A stretch of DNA of 64,000 nt from Streptomyces sp. ASQP_92 (GTDB taxonomy: Bacteria > Actinomycetota > Actinomycetes > Streptomycetales > Streptomycetaceae): NCBI RefSeq assembly GCF_025399895.1, contig NZ_JAODUA010000017.1:108786-172785 (forward strand), written 5' to 3'. The notes under the pieces are model-generated. The model did no database searches. It had not been told where the DNA came from and saw only the letters and a program-made list of their open reading frames with translations. Position numbers and translations under genes: made by a program. Shown here one piece after another: positions 42,064-52,300 of this stretch. Positions within the stretch are counted from its first letter, which is position 1. Each line of letters starts with the position of its first letter.

Positions 42064-42081
42064 TGCTACGAGGGCATAGCA
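42064..42081. promoter_or_regulatory. Palindrome in the corA upstream region
   Basis: TGCTA-N8-TAGCA, preceded by CATATATCC, in the 307-base gap before corA and close to the AT-richest part of this area. It could be an operator or a -10 region element. Weak evidence. Confidence 0.35.
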
Positions 42082-42172
42082 ATCATGTGGGGCGCCGGTG
42101 ACAACGGGGCCGCCGACCGTACGGACCGAGGCGGGCCGGCCACCGAGCCGGACGCGGAACGGAGGTGAGAGC

Positions 42173-43321
42173 GTGCCCGAACGACGGGACCGGAAAGACG
42201 GAATCGGCGACAGGTCGACGACGGGGAGCGACATGTCGACAAGGCATGGAACCGAAGGCACGGCACCCGGAGACGGAGGGGGTGGCAGGGGTGGCAGGGG
42301 TGGCAGCGTTGTGCAGTCGGCCCTGTACCGCGGCGGGCGCCGCACCGCCTCCCCCGGCTCCCTCGCGGAGACGTTCCGCCGTCTGCGCGAGGCTCCCGAC
42401 GGCATGGCGTGGATCGGCCTGCAACGCCCGTCGGAGGCCGAACTCCTCTCCCTGGCAGCCGAGTTCGACCTGCACGAGCTGGCCGTGGAGGACGCGCTGG
42501 AAGCCCATCAGCGCCCGAAGCTGGAGCGCTATGGCGACACCCTTTTCGTCGTCCTGCGCGCGGCCCGCTACCTGGACGCCCCGGAGGAGGTGGACTTCGG
42601 CGAACTGCACGTCTTCGTGGGCCGGGACTTCGTGATCACCGTCCGCCACGCCGCGGCCCCCGACCTGTCGGCGGTCCGCCGTCGCATGGAGGAGGACCCG
42701 GACCTCCTCGCCCTGGGCCCCGAAGCGGTCCTGTACGCCATCCTGGACGCGGTGGTGGACGGGTACGCCCCGGTCGTGGCGGGCGTGCAGAACGACATCG
42801 ACGAGATCGAGACGGAGGTCTTCCGGGGCGACCCCGAGGTCTCGCGCCGCATCTACGAACTCTCCCGGGAAATGGTCGAGTTCCAGCGCGCCACCCGCCC
42901 CCTGGTCGGCATGCTGCACGCCCTCATGGCGGGCTTCGCAAAGTACGGCACGGACGAGGAACTCCAGCGCTACCTCCGCGACGTCGCGGACCACGTGACC
43001 CACACCAGCGAACGAGTGGACGGCTTCCGCCAGGCCCTGACCGAAATCCTCACGGTCAACGCGACCCTGGTGACCCAACAACAGAACGCGGAAATGCGGG
43101 CGTTGGCGGAGGCGGGGTTCGAACAGAACGAGGAAATCAAGAAGATCTCCTCGTGGGCTGCCATCCTGTTTGCACCCACACTGGTGGGAACCATCTACGG
43201 CATGAACTTCGAGAACATGCCGGAGCTGAAGTGGGCAGCCGGGTATCCGTTCGCGATCCTGCTGATGGCGGGGGTGTGTGTAAGCCTGTACTTCATCTTC
43301 AAGCGGCGGGATTGGCTGTAG
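42173..43321 (+). CDS. corA: CorA-type magnesium/cobalt channel
   Basis: A 382-residue CorA protein. Long cytoplasmic N-domain, then two C-terminal helices with the GxN selectivity motif YGMNFENMP and the KRRDWL tail. The GTG start follows GGAGGTGAGAGC. Its last 61 codons (from the TCAAGAAGATCTC core at 43,137) have a different base composition (TTTGCACCCACACTG) from the displaced copy at 57,147 (TTCGCGCCGACCTTG). So the gene's 3' end is island-supplied and the native one was pushed 14 kb right, without loss of function. Confidence 0.92.
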   Translation: MPERRDRKDGIGDRSTTGSDMSTRHGTEGTAPGDGGGGRGGRGGSVVQSALYRGGRRTASPGSLAETFRRLREAPDGMAWIGLQRPSEAELLSLAAEFDLHELAVEDALEAHQRPKLERYGDTLFVVLRAARYLDAPEEVDFGELHVFVGRDFVITVRHAAAPDLSAVRRRMEEDPDLLALGPEAVLYAILDAVVDGYAPVVAGVQNDIDEIETEVFRGDPEVSRRIYELSREMVEFQRATRPLVGMLHALMAGFAKYGTDEELQRYLRDVADHVTHTSERVDGFRQALTEILTVNATLVTQQQNAEMRALAEAGFEQNEEIKKISSWAAILFAPTLVGTIYGMNFENMPELKWAAGYPFAILLMAGVCVSLYFIFKRRDWL

Positions 43322-43325
43322 CGCC

Positions 43326-43344
43326 GATCAAGGAGTTCTTGATC
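43326..43344 (+). terminator. Hairpin after corA
   Basis: GATCAAG and CTTGATC with a 5-base loop, followed by ATATTT, five bases after the corA stop. Confidence 0.6.
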
Positions 43345-43390
43345 ATATTTACATGCGCGAACACCGTCGAGTGGCTGGTCCAGCCCACTG

Positions 43391-43410
43391 GGGAGAATCT
43401 GGGGAGAATG
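43391..43410. repeat. Island end repeat, left copy
   Basis: GGGAGAATCTGGGGAGAATG, itself a tandem of two GGGGAGAAT boxes, 70 bases after corA. The same 20 bases occur 13.6 kb away at the other end. Confidence 0.8.
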
Positions 43411-44066
43411 CGCAGCATCGGGGAGCGGGTGACTGCCTCGCAGCCTGTCGTTCGGCGTCCCTTGCGCACCCACCCCACCCGCCTCTGGCGTCGCAGACCG
43501 TAACTGACAGCATGGACAGCACTCACCCAGCCGAACGGGGAGCGCGTAGCTCCGCCCGCGCGAGCGGCGGCAGCCTGGGCGATCTGCGCCAGGGCGTGCT
43601 CGATGTCGTCGGTGTCCTGCCAGCGCTCGGCCTTGCGGAGCAGGTCGAGGTGGTCGAGGGCTCGGCCGGGCAGGGCCTGGAGTCCCCTTTCGTCGAGGAC
43701 CGGGAGGGCGGGGGCGGTGCGGGTGTGGTGGAGGACGACAGCGGCTGCCGCGCCGTCGAGGTCGTCGGCGTCGCGGATGGGAGTGCCGAGGTCTTCGAGC
43801 AGCATGCCCAGCCAGCCGTCGACGATGGCGGAGGCATGGAGCTTGGGCACCGGCACCCCGTAGGTGGCGGCGAGGCGGAGGGGCTGGTCCTCGCTGTCGA
43901 AGGGTTTCTTGGCGTACTTGAGGATGCCCGTGCTGCCGTCGGGGAAGGTCAGTCGCTCGACCCCGGACATGGACCACACCCGCACCTCCTCGCGCGCGAC
44001 AGGGGCGGGGCGGCCGGCGAGGGTGCACAGGGAAGCGAGGAGTTCGGCGCTGAGGTTCGCGTCCAT

Positions 44067-44885
44067 CAAGGGCTCCGATCCTGGTGGAGGCATCCGGGGC
44101 GGGCGAGGGAGCCGGCCCCGGATGCCCGGGGGGGGGTACGCGGCGTCGATCACGTGCTGGGCGTAGACCTGCTCGATCCATCCAGCCTTGAACTGGGCTA
44201 GGTCGTCACGGACGTTGGCCATCGACGCACCGTAGGGCGCGACCACGCCGCCGGACTGGTCCGGCACGGACTGGCAGCCGTGCACGAGGCGTCCGCCGAA
44301 CGCGGCGTGGGCCTTGATCGATTCGAGTCGGCGGTGCTCGTTGAACCAGCCGCCGTGGTAAACCTCGTCGAGCATGCCGCCCGTCTTGTCGTCCAGGTCG
44401 AAGACGACGGAGGTGGCGGCCGGGAAGAACCAGCACGGGCCGACGTTGGAAATGTGCCCGTCCAGCTCGACCTTGTTCAGCGCCATGAGCGTGGCGGCCT
44501 CGCGCAGCATCCGCAGATGCTCGGCGGTGATCTGGGGCAGGCCGAGCCCGGTGAGATGCTCGTCGCGGAAGAGGTAGGCGTACACCTCGTACGCGGTGGC
44601 CAGTGCCCGGGCCGCGTCCGAAGTGGACTGGCTGTGCTGCTTGATGAAGTCGAGCGCGAGCTGCTCGACCGCGCTCTGGGTGGTCTCGTCCACGTCCAGG
44701 AGCTGGGACTTGACCAGCTCCCAGGCGGCGATGAGCCAGGTGTTCGACTCGAAGCGGAAGAAGTACTCAGCCGGGTCGATGGTGATGCGCCGGCCCTCGA
44801 CCTGGATGCCGGGCAGGCGGCTCCAGCGCTCGTCGAAGGCTTCGGGCAGCTCGACCGTGATGGCCGTGGTGTCGATGGTGGTCAC
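44067..44885 (-). CDS. Hypothetical protein fused in frame to the phosphotransferase fragment
   Basis: A protein of at least 250 residues (start GTG, VTTIDTTAITVELPEAFD) with no recognised domain; it contains PAEYFFRFESNTWLIAAWEL and GMLDEVYHGGWFNEHRR. A tract of nine C on the coding strand at 44,128-44,136 keeps it in frame with the next gene. With eight C it would instead end at a TGA overlapping the kinase ATG (TGATG), the expected coupled arrangement. Either a frameshift mutation or a switchable tract. Confidence 0.5.
44090..44136. other. Hairpin and G9 tract between two genes
   Basis: GCATCCGGGGC pairs exactly with GCCCCGGATGC (44,090-44,125), followed on the plus strand by nine G. On the coding (minus) strand the C9 precedes the hairpin. 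Slippage at the run would switch the reading frame. Confidence 0.75.
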
Positions 44886-45112
44886 CGTGTCTCCGTCTCT
44901 GATGGGCCAGGGTTCGGGCACAGGAATGCCCGAACCCCAAGCGGGTGTACGGAACTTCGGGGAGCCGCCCGGACCAAGAGGGGAGCCTGGATCACGGAGT
45001 CGGGCCGTGCCGGGCGGCTGATGATTAGTGAACCCGCCATCACGCACAGTGGGTACGGTGAGAGCGAGGCCAAGCGGTATACGCGGTTTACAGCTCCGGA
45101 GCGGAGGCGGTC

Positions 45113-46463
45113 GTGGCAACGCAGAGAGCACCCAACTCCCGCCTGCACGAGACCATCGACGCGATCGGCTGCACGTACGAGGCGCTCGCGAAGGACGTCC
45201 GGCGCGTCGCCGCAGAGAACGGCGAGATCATTCAGACCAACAAGTCGGCGATTTCCCACTGGGTGAACGGCACTCGCCAGCCCGCCGGGCAGACCGGCCA
45301 GGACCTCGCCGAGGCGCTGTCCCGCCGGACCGGGCGCACCATCACTCAGAGCGAGGTCGGTCTCCGGGCACCAGAGGCCGATGTGCCGGACGAGCCGGAC
45401 GCCGTCGTCGCCATCACCAACCTCGGCCGTGCCGACGTCGAACGTCATCGCTCCTTGGCGGTGGCCGCCTTCACCACCGCCGGCGTCGCCATGCCATTGG
45501 CCCACGATCATGAGGCCGCCTCGCGGCTCCTGCGCGCCCGCACCGGCAACACCCTGGTCGGAACGGAGGAAGTCGATGTCGTACGGCAGATCACGACGGC
45601 CTTCAGCGCGGCGGACGAGCGTCTGGGCGGAGGCCACGGGCTGACTACCGTCACCGCTTATCTCACCGACACGGCCGCCCCCATGCTCCGGGGCCGCTTC
45701 GCCGCGGAAGCCTTACGCAGGGCGGCCTTCGGCGCCGTCGCAGAACTCGCCTACCTCGCGGGCTGGAAGCACCACGACCTCGGTCAGGAAGGCGCGGCCC
45801 AGCGCTACTACCAGGTCGGCTACCAGCTCGCCTACGAAGCCGACCCCTATGGCCACGCCGCCTGGATGATGCGCACACTCGCCCACCAGGCCCTCAGCCT
45901 CAAACAGCCCCACCACTGCATCGACCTCGCCGAAGCCGCCCTCACCCAAGGCGTCGGCCACATCGACGGCCAGACCGAAGCCTTGCTCCACATCACCCAC
46001 GCCCGCGCCTACGCCGCCACCAGCGAGAAGCCGTCTGCGGCCCGTGCCCTGCTCGCCGCCGAAGACGCCCTGCTGCGCGACGACGGTCCACAGCCCAGCT
46101 ACTCCCGCGTCAGCGGTCGCAGGCACCGTGGCCAGCCACACCGCTCGCACTCTGACTGATCTCGCCGACCACGTCGGCACCGAGCAACAGCACCGCGACG
46201 CCCTGATTCGCTGGGACCCCGTGAAGTACAAGCGAGTCCATGCCCTGACATACGCCGACCTCGGGGACAGCCTCGCTGCCCAGGCCCGCGCGGACGAGGC
46301 GGTGGCCGCTTGGACCCAGGCCCTGGCTTTGATGGAGGGCATGACCTCCGACCGCACCCGCAAGGCGATCACGTCACTGCGCTCGACGCTTGCGGTCTAC
46401 CAGCGCCGGGGAGTTCTTGGCTCCGCCGAACTCGCCCGCCGCGCACGCGAGGCACTCGCCTAA
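45113..46463 (+). pseudogene. XRE-type regulator with TPR domain, frameshifted
   Basis: An HTH plus tetratricopeptide-like protein as common in Streptomyces. HTH: TYEALAKDVRRVAAENGEII then NKSAISHWVNG; TPR helices begin around residue 150. Codons read in frame to about 46,112, then the homologous reading frame continues one base later (TVASHTARTLTDLADHVGTE... LGSAELARRAREALA) to 46,463. A frameshift lies between 46,108 and 46,118. GTG start after GGAGGCGGTC. A sequencing error cannot be excluded. Confidence 0.7.
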
Positions 46464-46464
46464 C

Positions 46465-46998
46465 ATGCCCAACACCCCGGCCGACGAAAGGACCATCGTG
46501 GCGCAACCGACTACCGACGACCAACCGAAAGCCCTCAAGCCCGCCTTCGAATCCATGACCTTGCTGGTCGCTGCCGTCATCGTCCACGACAAGGCCACCG
46601 ATAGGGTCGTCCTCCTCCAGCGCAGCCAGGACGCCAAGTTCGCAAAGGGCATGTGGGACCTGCCGGTCGGCAAGAGCGAGCCCGGTGAGCCCATCACCGA
46701 GACTGCGGTCCGCGAGCTGTACGAGGAGACGGGCCTGACCGTGAAGCCGGAGTGCCTGAAGGTGGCCCACATCATCCACGGCGCGTGGGGCGTCGAAGCG
46801 CCCAACGGTTTCCTCACGGTCGTCTTCGCCGCCCACGAATGGACCGGCGAGCCCGAGAACCGCGAACCCCGCAAGCACGCCCGAGTCAGTTGGGTCGATT
46901 TCGACGCCATCCCCGAAGACTTCGTCAACACCACCGGCAGCGCTCTTCACCGCTACCTGACCGATGGGCCACATGTGTCCCTCGACGGGTGGCGCTGA
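46465..46998 (+). CDS. NUDIX hydrolase
   Basis: A 177-residue NUDIX protein. The NUDIX box is complete: GKSEPGEPITETAVRELYEE TG (G-x5-E-x7-REU-x-EE-x-G). These hydrolyse nucleoside diphosphate-linked substrates; target unknown. A GTG at 46,498 with AAAGGA before it is a likely alternative start. It directly follows the frameshifted regulator and may be its former partner. Confidence 0.85.
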   Translation: MPNTPADERTIVAQPTTDDQPKALKPAFESMTLLVAAVIVHDKATDRVVLLQRSQDAKFAKGMWDLPVGKSEPGEPITETAVRELYEETGLTVKPECLKVAHIIHGAWGVEAPNGFLTVVFAAHEWTGEPENREPRKHARVSWVDFDAIPEDFVNTTGSALHRYLTDGPHVSLDGWR

Positions 46999-47147
46999 GT
47001 AGGGGAAGTCCATCCCGGCCCCGACATCTCGGTCCAACGCCCGCTGGTCGCGTAGGGGGTACCTCGGTCGGCCGGTTTCAGGGCCCTGAAGCACGGCATT
47101 ATTGCCGGAGGCGGATACGAAGCCAGCGACGTGAGGAGAAGAGGGCG

Positions 47148-48683
47148 ATGACCGATGGAGTCACCCTGTACGGCCCTATCGGGAAGCTCGCCCGTGAGCT
47201 GAGCCCGTCGGACGTACTGGGAGCGGAAGAGGTCTACGCCGCGGCCATCGCACTGTGGTCGACAGCCATCGCGCCCCGCCTGGAGATCCAGTCGTATCTG
47301 CCGGGGCTACGACCGCCGCTCGTCTGGACGGCGTTTGTCGGCGACAGCACGACCCCCGGGGCCCCGCTTGAGCGAACCGTGGTGGAAGCTCTGCGGATCA
47401 ACGACAGATTCGCCTTCATCGAAGGGGGATACGGCGTCGATCGTGTGACGCAGCTCTTCCAGGCCGTGGATGCTGCACGCCGGACCGCCACCGCGGGTTC
47501 AGTGCTGCCGAGCACGTGGCTGAACGGATCACCGTTCCACTGGACGAGAGGCGGTAAGTGCCGACTTCAGGACGATCTCGACTACGCGCTCCGCGTGGCG
47601 TGGGACGGCAGCAACTTCCTGGGCGGGAGGCCGCTGAAGCAAAAGCGGCGCCCTGGCCAGGAGGAACTCGATCGCATACCGCCCATGGTGGGTGTCCTGT
47701 GGGGTGTCTCGAAGACCGCCTGGAATCAGCGGCCGCAGACGCCCGGCTGCGACGCCTTCTACTCGCGCTTCCTTCCCTTCAAGGTCCGAAGGACTGATCC
47801 GTTTCCGTTGGGCGTGCCGGAAGATCCGCCCGTAGCGCTGACCGATGCATACGCCTGGGTCGTCGACAGCCCGCGCCTGGTGGAGTTGAGCGGCGGCGCG
47901 GCAGAGAAGTGGGGTGCGGTCAGGTCCTTGCAGTGGGAACTGGAAGGGGTGCCCGCCCCCCAGCAGGACGCCTTCTCGCTTCGTGTGGGTGAACACACGC
48001 TTCGTATCGCGGCAGCACTCGCCGCCGCGGAAGAATCTGCGGTCATCCACCACGACATGATCGAGGCGGCTTGGACCCTGACCCGACGCTCCATCCTGGA
48101 CAGCTGGGAACTCGACGCGGCGGACACCAGCCGACTCATGGAGCCGTTTGCCAAGGTGGACGCAGCGCTGCAGGCCGCCGAAGACGCAGACAGGGCACCC
48201 ATCCGAACAGTGTGGTCCGAGCCGTCCGGGCGGTCCGACCAGGAGGCGGACACCGAACCGGCCGGAGAGCCGGAGGCCGATGTCCCGGACATGCCGGTCC
48301 AACGCAGAACCGCCGTCGTACAGAGCCAGGACCGGGACACTCGTGTCACCCGCCGCGTCAAGAAGTGGTACGACAACATCTGCCAGATGTGCAGCACCCG
48401 AATCGAACTGCCTGCGCCGCCGTACTTGTACAGCGAGGCCGCCCACATCCAGGCCCTCGGCGCTCCGCACGACGGACCCGACCGGATCGAGAACGTTCTC
48501 TGCCTGTGCCCGAACTGCCACATCCAGTTCGACAGAGGTGCTCGGTACCTCACAGACGACCTTCACGTCGTCGACGCCCTCACTGGACACAGTCTCGGCC
48601 CTCTGAAGATTCACCCGGATCACCTCATCAAACTCACGTACGTGCAGCAGCACAGGGCCCGCTGGAAGGAGCCGCCTACGTGA
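47148..48683 (+). CDS. HNH endonuclease fused to DUF3987-like core
   Basis: A 511-residue protein. The C-terminal third is an HNH nuclease: CQMC zinc pair, EAAHIQALGAP, NVLCLCPNCHIQFD (H-N-H). The N-terminal and middle parts (SYLPGLRPPLVWTAFVGDST, then GEHTLRIAAALAAAEE SAVIHHDMIEAAW) resemble the DUF3987 region of phage/plasmid helicase-primase proteins without its P-loop. The ATG follows GAGGAGAAGAGGGCG. A defence or mobile-element nuclease is likely. The combination is unusual. Confidence 0.7.
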   Translation: MTDGVTLYGPIGKLARELSPSDVLGAEEVYAAAIALWSTAIAPRLEIQSYLPGLRPPLVWTAFVGDSTTPGAPLERTVVEALRINDRFAFIEGGYGVDRVTQLFQAVDAARRTATAGSVLPSTWLNGSPFHWTRGGKCRLQDDLDYALRVAWDGSNFLGGRPLKQKRRPGQEELDRIPPMVGVLWGVSKTAWNQRPQTPGCDAFYSRFLPFKVRRTDPFPLGVPEDPPVALTDAYAWVVDSPRLVELSGGAAEKWGAVRSLQWELEGVPAPQQDAFSLRVGEHTLRIAAALAAAEESAVIHHDMIEAAWTLTRRSILDSWELDAADTSRLMEPFAKVDAALQAAEDADRAPIRTVWSEPSGRSDQEADTEPAGEPEADVPDMPVQRRTAVVQSQDRDTRVTRRVKKWYDNICQMCSTRIELPAPPYLYSEAAHIQALGAPHDGPDRIENVLCLCPNCHIQFDRGARYLTDDLHVVDALTGHSLGPLKIHPDHLIKLTYVQQHRARWKEPPT

Positions 48684-49002
48684 GCGATGCGTGAGCGGAC
48701 GGCCCCCTCCAGGACTCTTAATCCATTGGTTGCAGAGACATAACCCTTTTAACGATCACGTCCGAGAACAGCGCGAGCGCGAAAATCTCCACCCACACCA
48801 GCGGCCCCGACCTGCGAATTCGGGATAAAAATCGATCACTGCGCGAACGCAGACCGGTGGCGATACTCACCTCGGACGTCGACGACATGACCAAACTGTG
48901 TGGCGGCAGGGCGCGGCTGGTTGCCGTGTAGTCCTGCTCATGGCAGCAGTCGGGGACCGGACAGCCGGTAGCATCGGGGTAGTCGGTGCACGGGGGGGCG
49001 CG
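48684..49002. other. 319-base spacer before Trypco2
   Basis: Contains the tRNA-Lys-like fragment and a run of lower-GC sequence (48,740-48,830). A 56-residue frame with one hydrophobic segment exists on the minus strand but has no ribosome site. Confidence 0.5.
48712..48735. other. tRNA-Lys(CTT)-like fragment, possible attachment scar
   Basis: GGACTCTTAATCC is the anticodon stem-loop of an actinobacterial tRNA-Lys(CTT), followed by ATTGGTTGCAG like the variable/T-arm start. No acceptor or D arm is present. It may be the attP-like trace of an element that used tRNA-Lys. Confidence 0.4.
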
Positions 49003-49314
49003 GTGATCGAACTGTCCGAGATGATCAGCGAGTTGAGGGGACAGCTCGCGTCGGCCATGGCCGACGGGGACGGACAGCCGGTGCGGTTCGAGCTGGGTCC
49101 CGTGGAGGTCGAGGCGACCGTCGCGGTCACGCGTGAGGCGGGCGCGGAGGCCAAGGTGAAGCTGTGGGTCGTCGATGCGGGAGCGAACGGCAAGTACAGC
49201 CAGGCGCAGACACAACGGATCAAGGTCACCCTGACTCCGAAGTCCGTACCGGCCGACGGCAGCCCGGCCCAGTCTGTTCTGATCGCGGGCGGCGAGGTTG
49301 AGGGCGAGCGCTGA
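49003..49314 (+). CDS. Trypco2-domain protein
   Basis: A 103-residue protein. Its whole length is the trypsin-co-occurring domain 2 (Trypco2): IELSEMISELRGQLASAMAD, VRFELGPVEVEATVAVTREA, KVKLWVVDAGANGKYSQAQT QRIKVTLTP. Trypco2 proteins belong to the NTPase-protease conflict systems of multicellular bacteria and are encoded with trypsin-like STAND proteins. The GTG is in a GGGGCGCG context. It overlaps the large downstream gene by 17 bases. It is proposed to be a sensor or activity adaptor for the protease-STAND protein. Confidence 0.85.
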   Translation: MIELSEMISELRGQLASAMADGDGQPVRFELGPVEVEATVAVTREAGAEAKVKLWVVDAGANGKYSQAQTQRIKVTLTPKSVPADGSPAQSVLIAGGEVEGER

Positions 49315-52300
49315 ACAAGGGCTTAGGCCGGAGCGAGTCGCTGAGATCATCGTCAGTCTGCCGTACGGCGGAGGGCGGCGCGGGACCGGGTATCTCGTCT
49401 CACCGGGGCTGATTCTGACCGCCGCGCACGTGGTCGATGGCGGCGCGGAGATCAGGGCGCGGTTCCAGGCCGACCAGCCGGAGGAATGGAGCACCGAGGC
49501 GGCGGTGTCCTGGCGACATCAGGGCATCGACATCGCGGTCCTCGCCGTGGAAGCCGGAGAACCTGTCGCTACCGGCGCAGCTGTCCCGCCCGTCCCCTTC
49601 GGCCGGGTCGATCAGCTGGACGCGGTGCTGACCTGCACCACCCTCGGTTTCCCCCGCTTCAAGCTCCGCACCGACGGCGCCGGTTCGCGCTTCCGGGACG
49701 TCGAGCACGTACGGGCCACCTGCGCGGCCCTCTCTAACCGGCGCGAGGGAACGCTCGACCTCACGATCGCGTCGCCGCCCCCTGACGACCCTGATCCCGA
49801 GCGCAGCCCGTGGGAGGGCATGTCCGGGGCACCTGTCTTCAGTAACGGCCGGCTCGTCGGCGTCGTCGCCCGCCATCACCGCGGCGACGGCCCTGGGCGC
49901 CTCGCCGCAAGCCGGGTGGACCACTGGGCCGATGGCTTGGATGCAGCGGAACAGGCTGTGCTGGAAGAACTACTCGGCCGTGAACTGCGCTACTCGGCGC
50001 TGCCCGCCGCCGCGCCAGTCGACGCCGCCGACCTGGTACAAGAGATCTACCGAGCCCAGCTTGCTGATATCGCACCCCAGCAGTTGGAGGACAGAAGGAC
50101 CGAGCTGGACGCCCTGGTCTCCTTCTGCGCCGGCCCCCACCGCTATCTGTGGCTCCAGGCTCCGCCGTGGGCCGGCAAGACCGCGCTCGCGGCTTGGTTC
50201 GCCCGGCACCCGCCCGCGGGTGTCGTACCGGTCTGGTTCTTCATCACCGCCCGCTACGCGAGCCAGTCGGACAGCAAGGCGTACACGGAAGCGGTCATCG
50301 ACCAACTCGCCACGATCGCGGGCCGGGAACCGCTCCGCAACGCCTCCGCCATGGCCCGTGACGGAGAGCGCCGGTTGCTCCTGCGTGAGGCTGCCGAGCG
50401 TGTCGCCGAGCGGGGAGGCACGTTGGTGCTCGTCGTGGACGGCCTCGACGAGGACCAGTCCCTGAAGACCAGCGGCACAAGCATCGCCTCGCTGTTGCCG
50501 GAGCGGCCGCCACCGAACGTCCGCATCCTGGTGACCAGTCGGACCAGCCCCGGCATTCCGGGTGACGTCGGCGGCGCACATCCGCTGCGCCACTGCAGGG
50601 TGGAGAAGCTGTCCGCTGCGCCCGCCGCCCAGCACACCGAGTACGAGGCGAAGTACGACCTTCAACAGGCTCTCTCCGGCGATCGTCTGCAACGCGACTT
50701 GGTCGGCCTACTCACCGCCGCACGCGGCGCCCTGACCATCGACGACCTGCGTGAACTCACCAAGGAACCGGCTTACGAGCTGCGTCGGCGGCTGGGCAGC
50801 GCGTTCGGGCGCATTCTGCGGCTGCGGGGTGGCGTGGGCGGAGGCGGAGGCAGCAGTGCGGACATCGACGGCTATGGCTATGGCGGACACGGCGATGAGG
50901 TGACGTTGTACGCGTCCAGCCGCGGGTATCTCTTCGCCCACGAAACCCTCCTGACCGCGGCACAGGACGAACTCGGTCCCGACGCGGACATGTACCGGGA
51001 GCGTCTGGACATCTGGGCCGAGAGCTACCAGCACCGAGGCTGGCCGGAGAACACCCCGATGTACCTTCTGCAGCCCTACGGGCGCCTCCTCATCCACCTC
51101 CAGGACATCCGTCGTGCAACCGCGCTCGCCACGGACATGCGGCGGAGTGACCGTCTGCACGCGGTGACCGGTAGTGATGCGGCCTGCCTGGCCGAGATCG
51201 TGGCGGCCCGGGACAACGTCCGCAGAGGCGAACCCGGCGACCTCGGGACGCTGGCAGCGCTCGCGGTCGCAGAGGATCTGGTGGCCCGTCGCAACGCGTC
51301 ACTGCATCCGACTGTTCCCGAGGTGTACGCGCGTCTCGGCCGTACACGGCAGGCGATCGGTCTCGCGCGGAGCGTTCTCCGGCCGATGGACCGGGCCTGG
51401 GCGCTCAGCCTTGTGGCAAACGTACTCGCAGAAGCCTCAGATCCTCGGGCTGTCGGGCTGGCGGAGGAGGCCGTGGGGCTGGCCCAAGCGGAGGAACCGT
51501 GGGGTGCTGGCCCCTACCTCTTGAAGGCGCTGGGCCAGATGGCCACGGTACTGGCCCTGGTGGGGAAGGAAACGGAGAGCCTGCACAGACTCCACGCACT
51601 GCCGGCGCCGGACTCCGACTGGGCGGTGACGACGACCATCAGGGCATACGTCGAGACGGCCGTAGTGCTTCGGGACAGCTCATCCGCTTCCGGTCTGCTG
51701 CGAATGGCCGAGGTCCATGCGGGAAGTATCACGGCACTGCCGGACCGTGCCCGCGCTCTGGCGGCCGTCGCCGACGGATGGCAGCGAGCCGGCGAGCCGG
51801 CCCATGCCGCGAGGCTCTACGACCGCGTGGTGAAACTCGCCCGGAGTCGCACCGGTGATCAAGTCGACGTATCCGGGGCCGTCGCGGACGTACTACGGCA
51901 CGTGCGGCCGTGCGAGGCGGCGAACGCCGCCCGACCCGCCCTGATTCATGCGGACGAACTGCTGTGCGCACCACAGAAGTTGACCGACTGGAGGGAGGAA
52001 TACGGCGCGGCACACGCGCTCGTCGCGACGGGGCGGGTGGACGATGCCCGGATGCTGGCCGTCGCGCTGGAGGAGATCGCGCACCCGGCCGAACCGGAGC
52101 GGTGGGTGGACGTATGGCCGCTGATCGCGGAGGGGTACGCCCGGGAAGGCCGGGCCGACGAGGCATGGGCCGCCCTCGGCGCCTTCCGAGAGGTCGTCCT
52201 TCCCTTCGGTGTGGAGGACCACTCAGTCGCCCGTGTCGTCGGTCTGCTGGCCGAAGCCGGTGCCGCCGATCGTCTGGAGCCACTGCTGCCCGTCTCGGCA

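Larger units (their letters stand above)
43299..44066 (-). pseudogene. Truncated phosphotransferase (APH-like), 3' end replaced
   Basis: The N-terminal 165 residues (DANLSAELLASLCTLAGRPA, RLTFPDGSTGILKYAKKPFD, VDGWLGMLLEDLGTPIRDAD) look like an aminoglycoside/macrolide-type kinase N-lobe and HY-type start. The catalytic loop and C-lobe are missing; after about position 43,560 the frame continues into corA-proximal DNA. So the gene was cut by the island end. An ATG start fits, but the frame is open upstream. Confidence 0.6.

Noticed and set aside
48700..48780. Complete tRNA-Lys gene
   Set aside because: Only the anticodon arm and a few following bases match; no D arm, T loop or acceptor stem.
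48718..48888. 56-residue minus-strand frame with one hydrophobic segment
   Set aside because: No ribosome site before the ATG, and its end overlaps the tRNA-Lys-like fragment; possible but unsupported.
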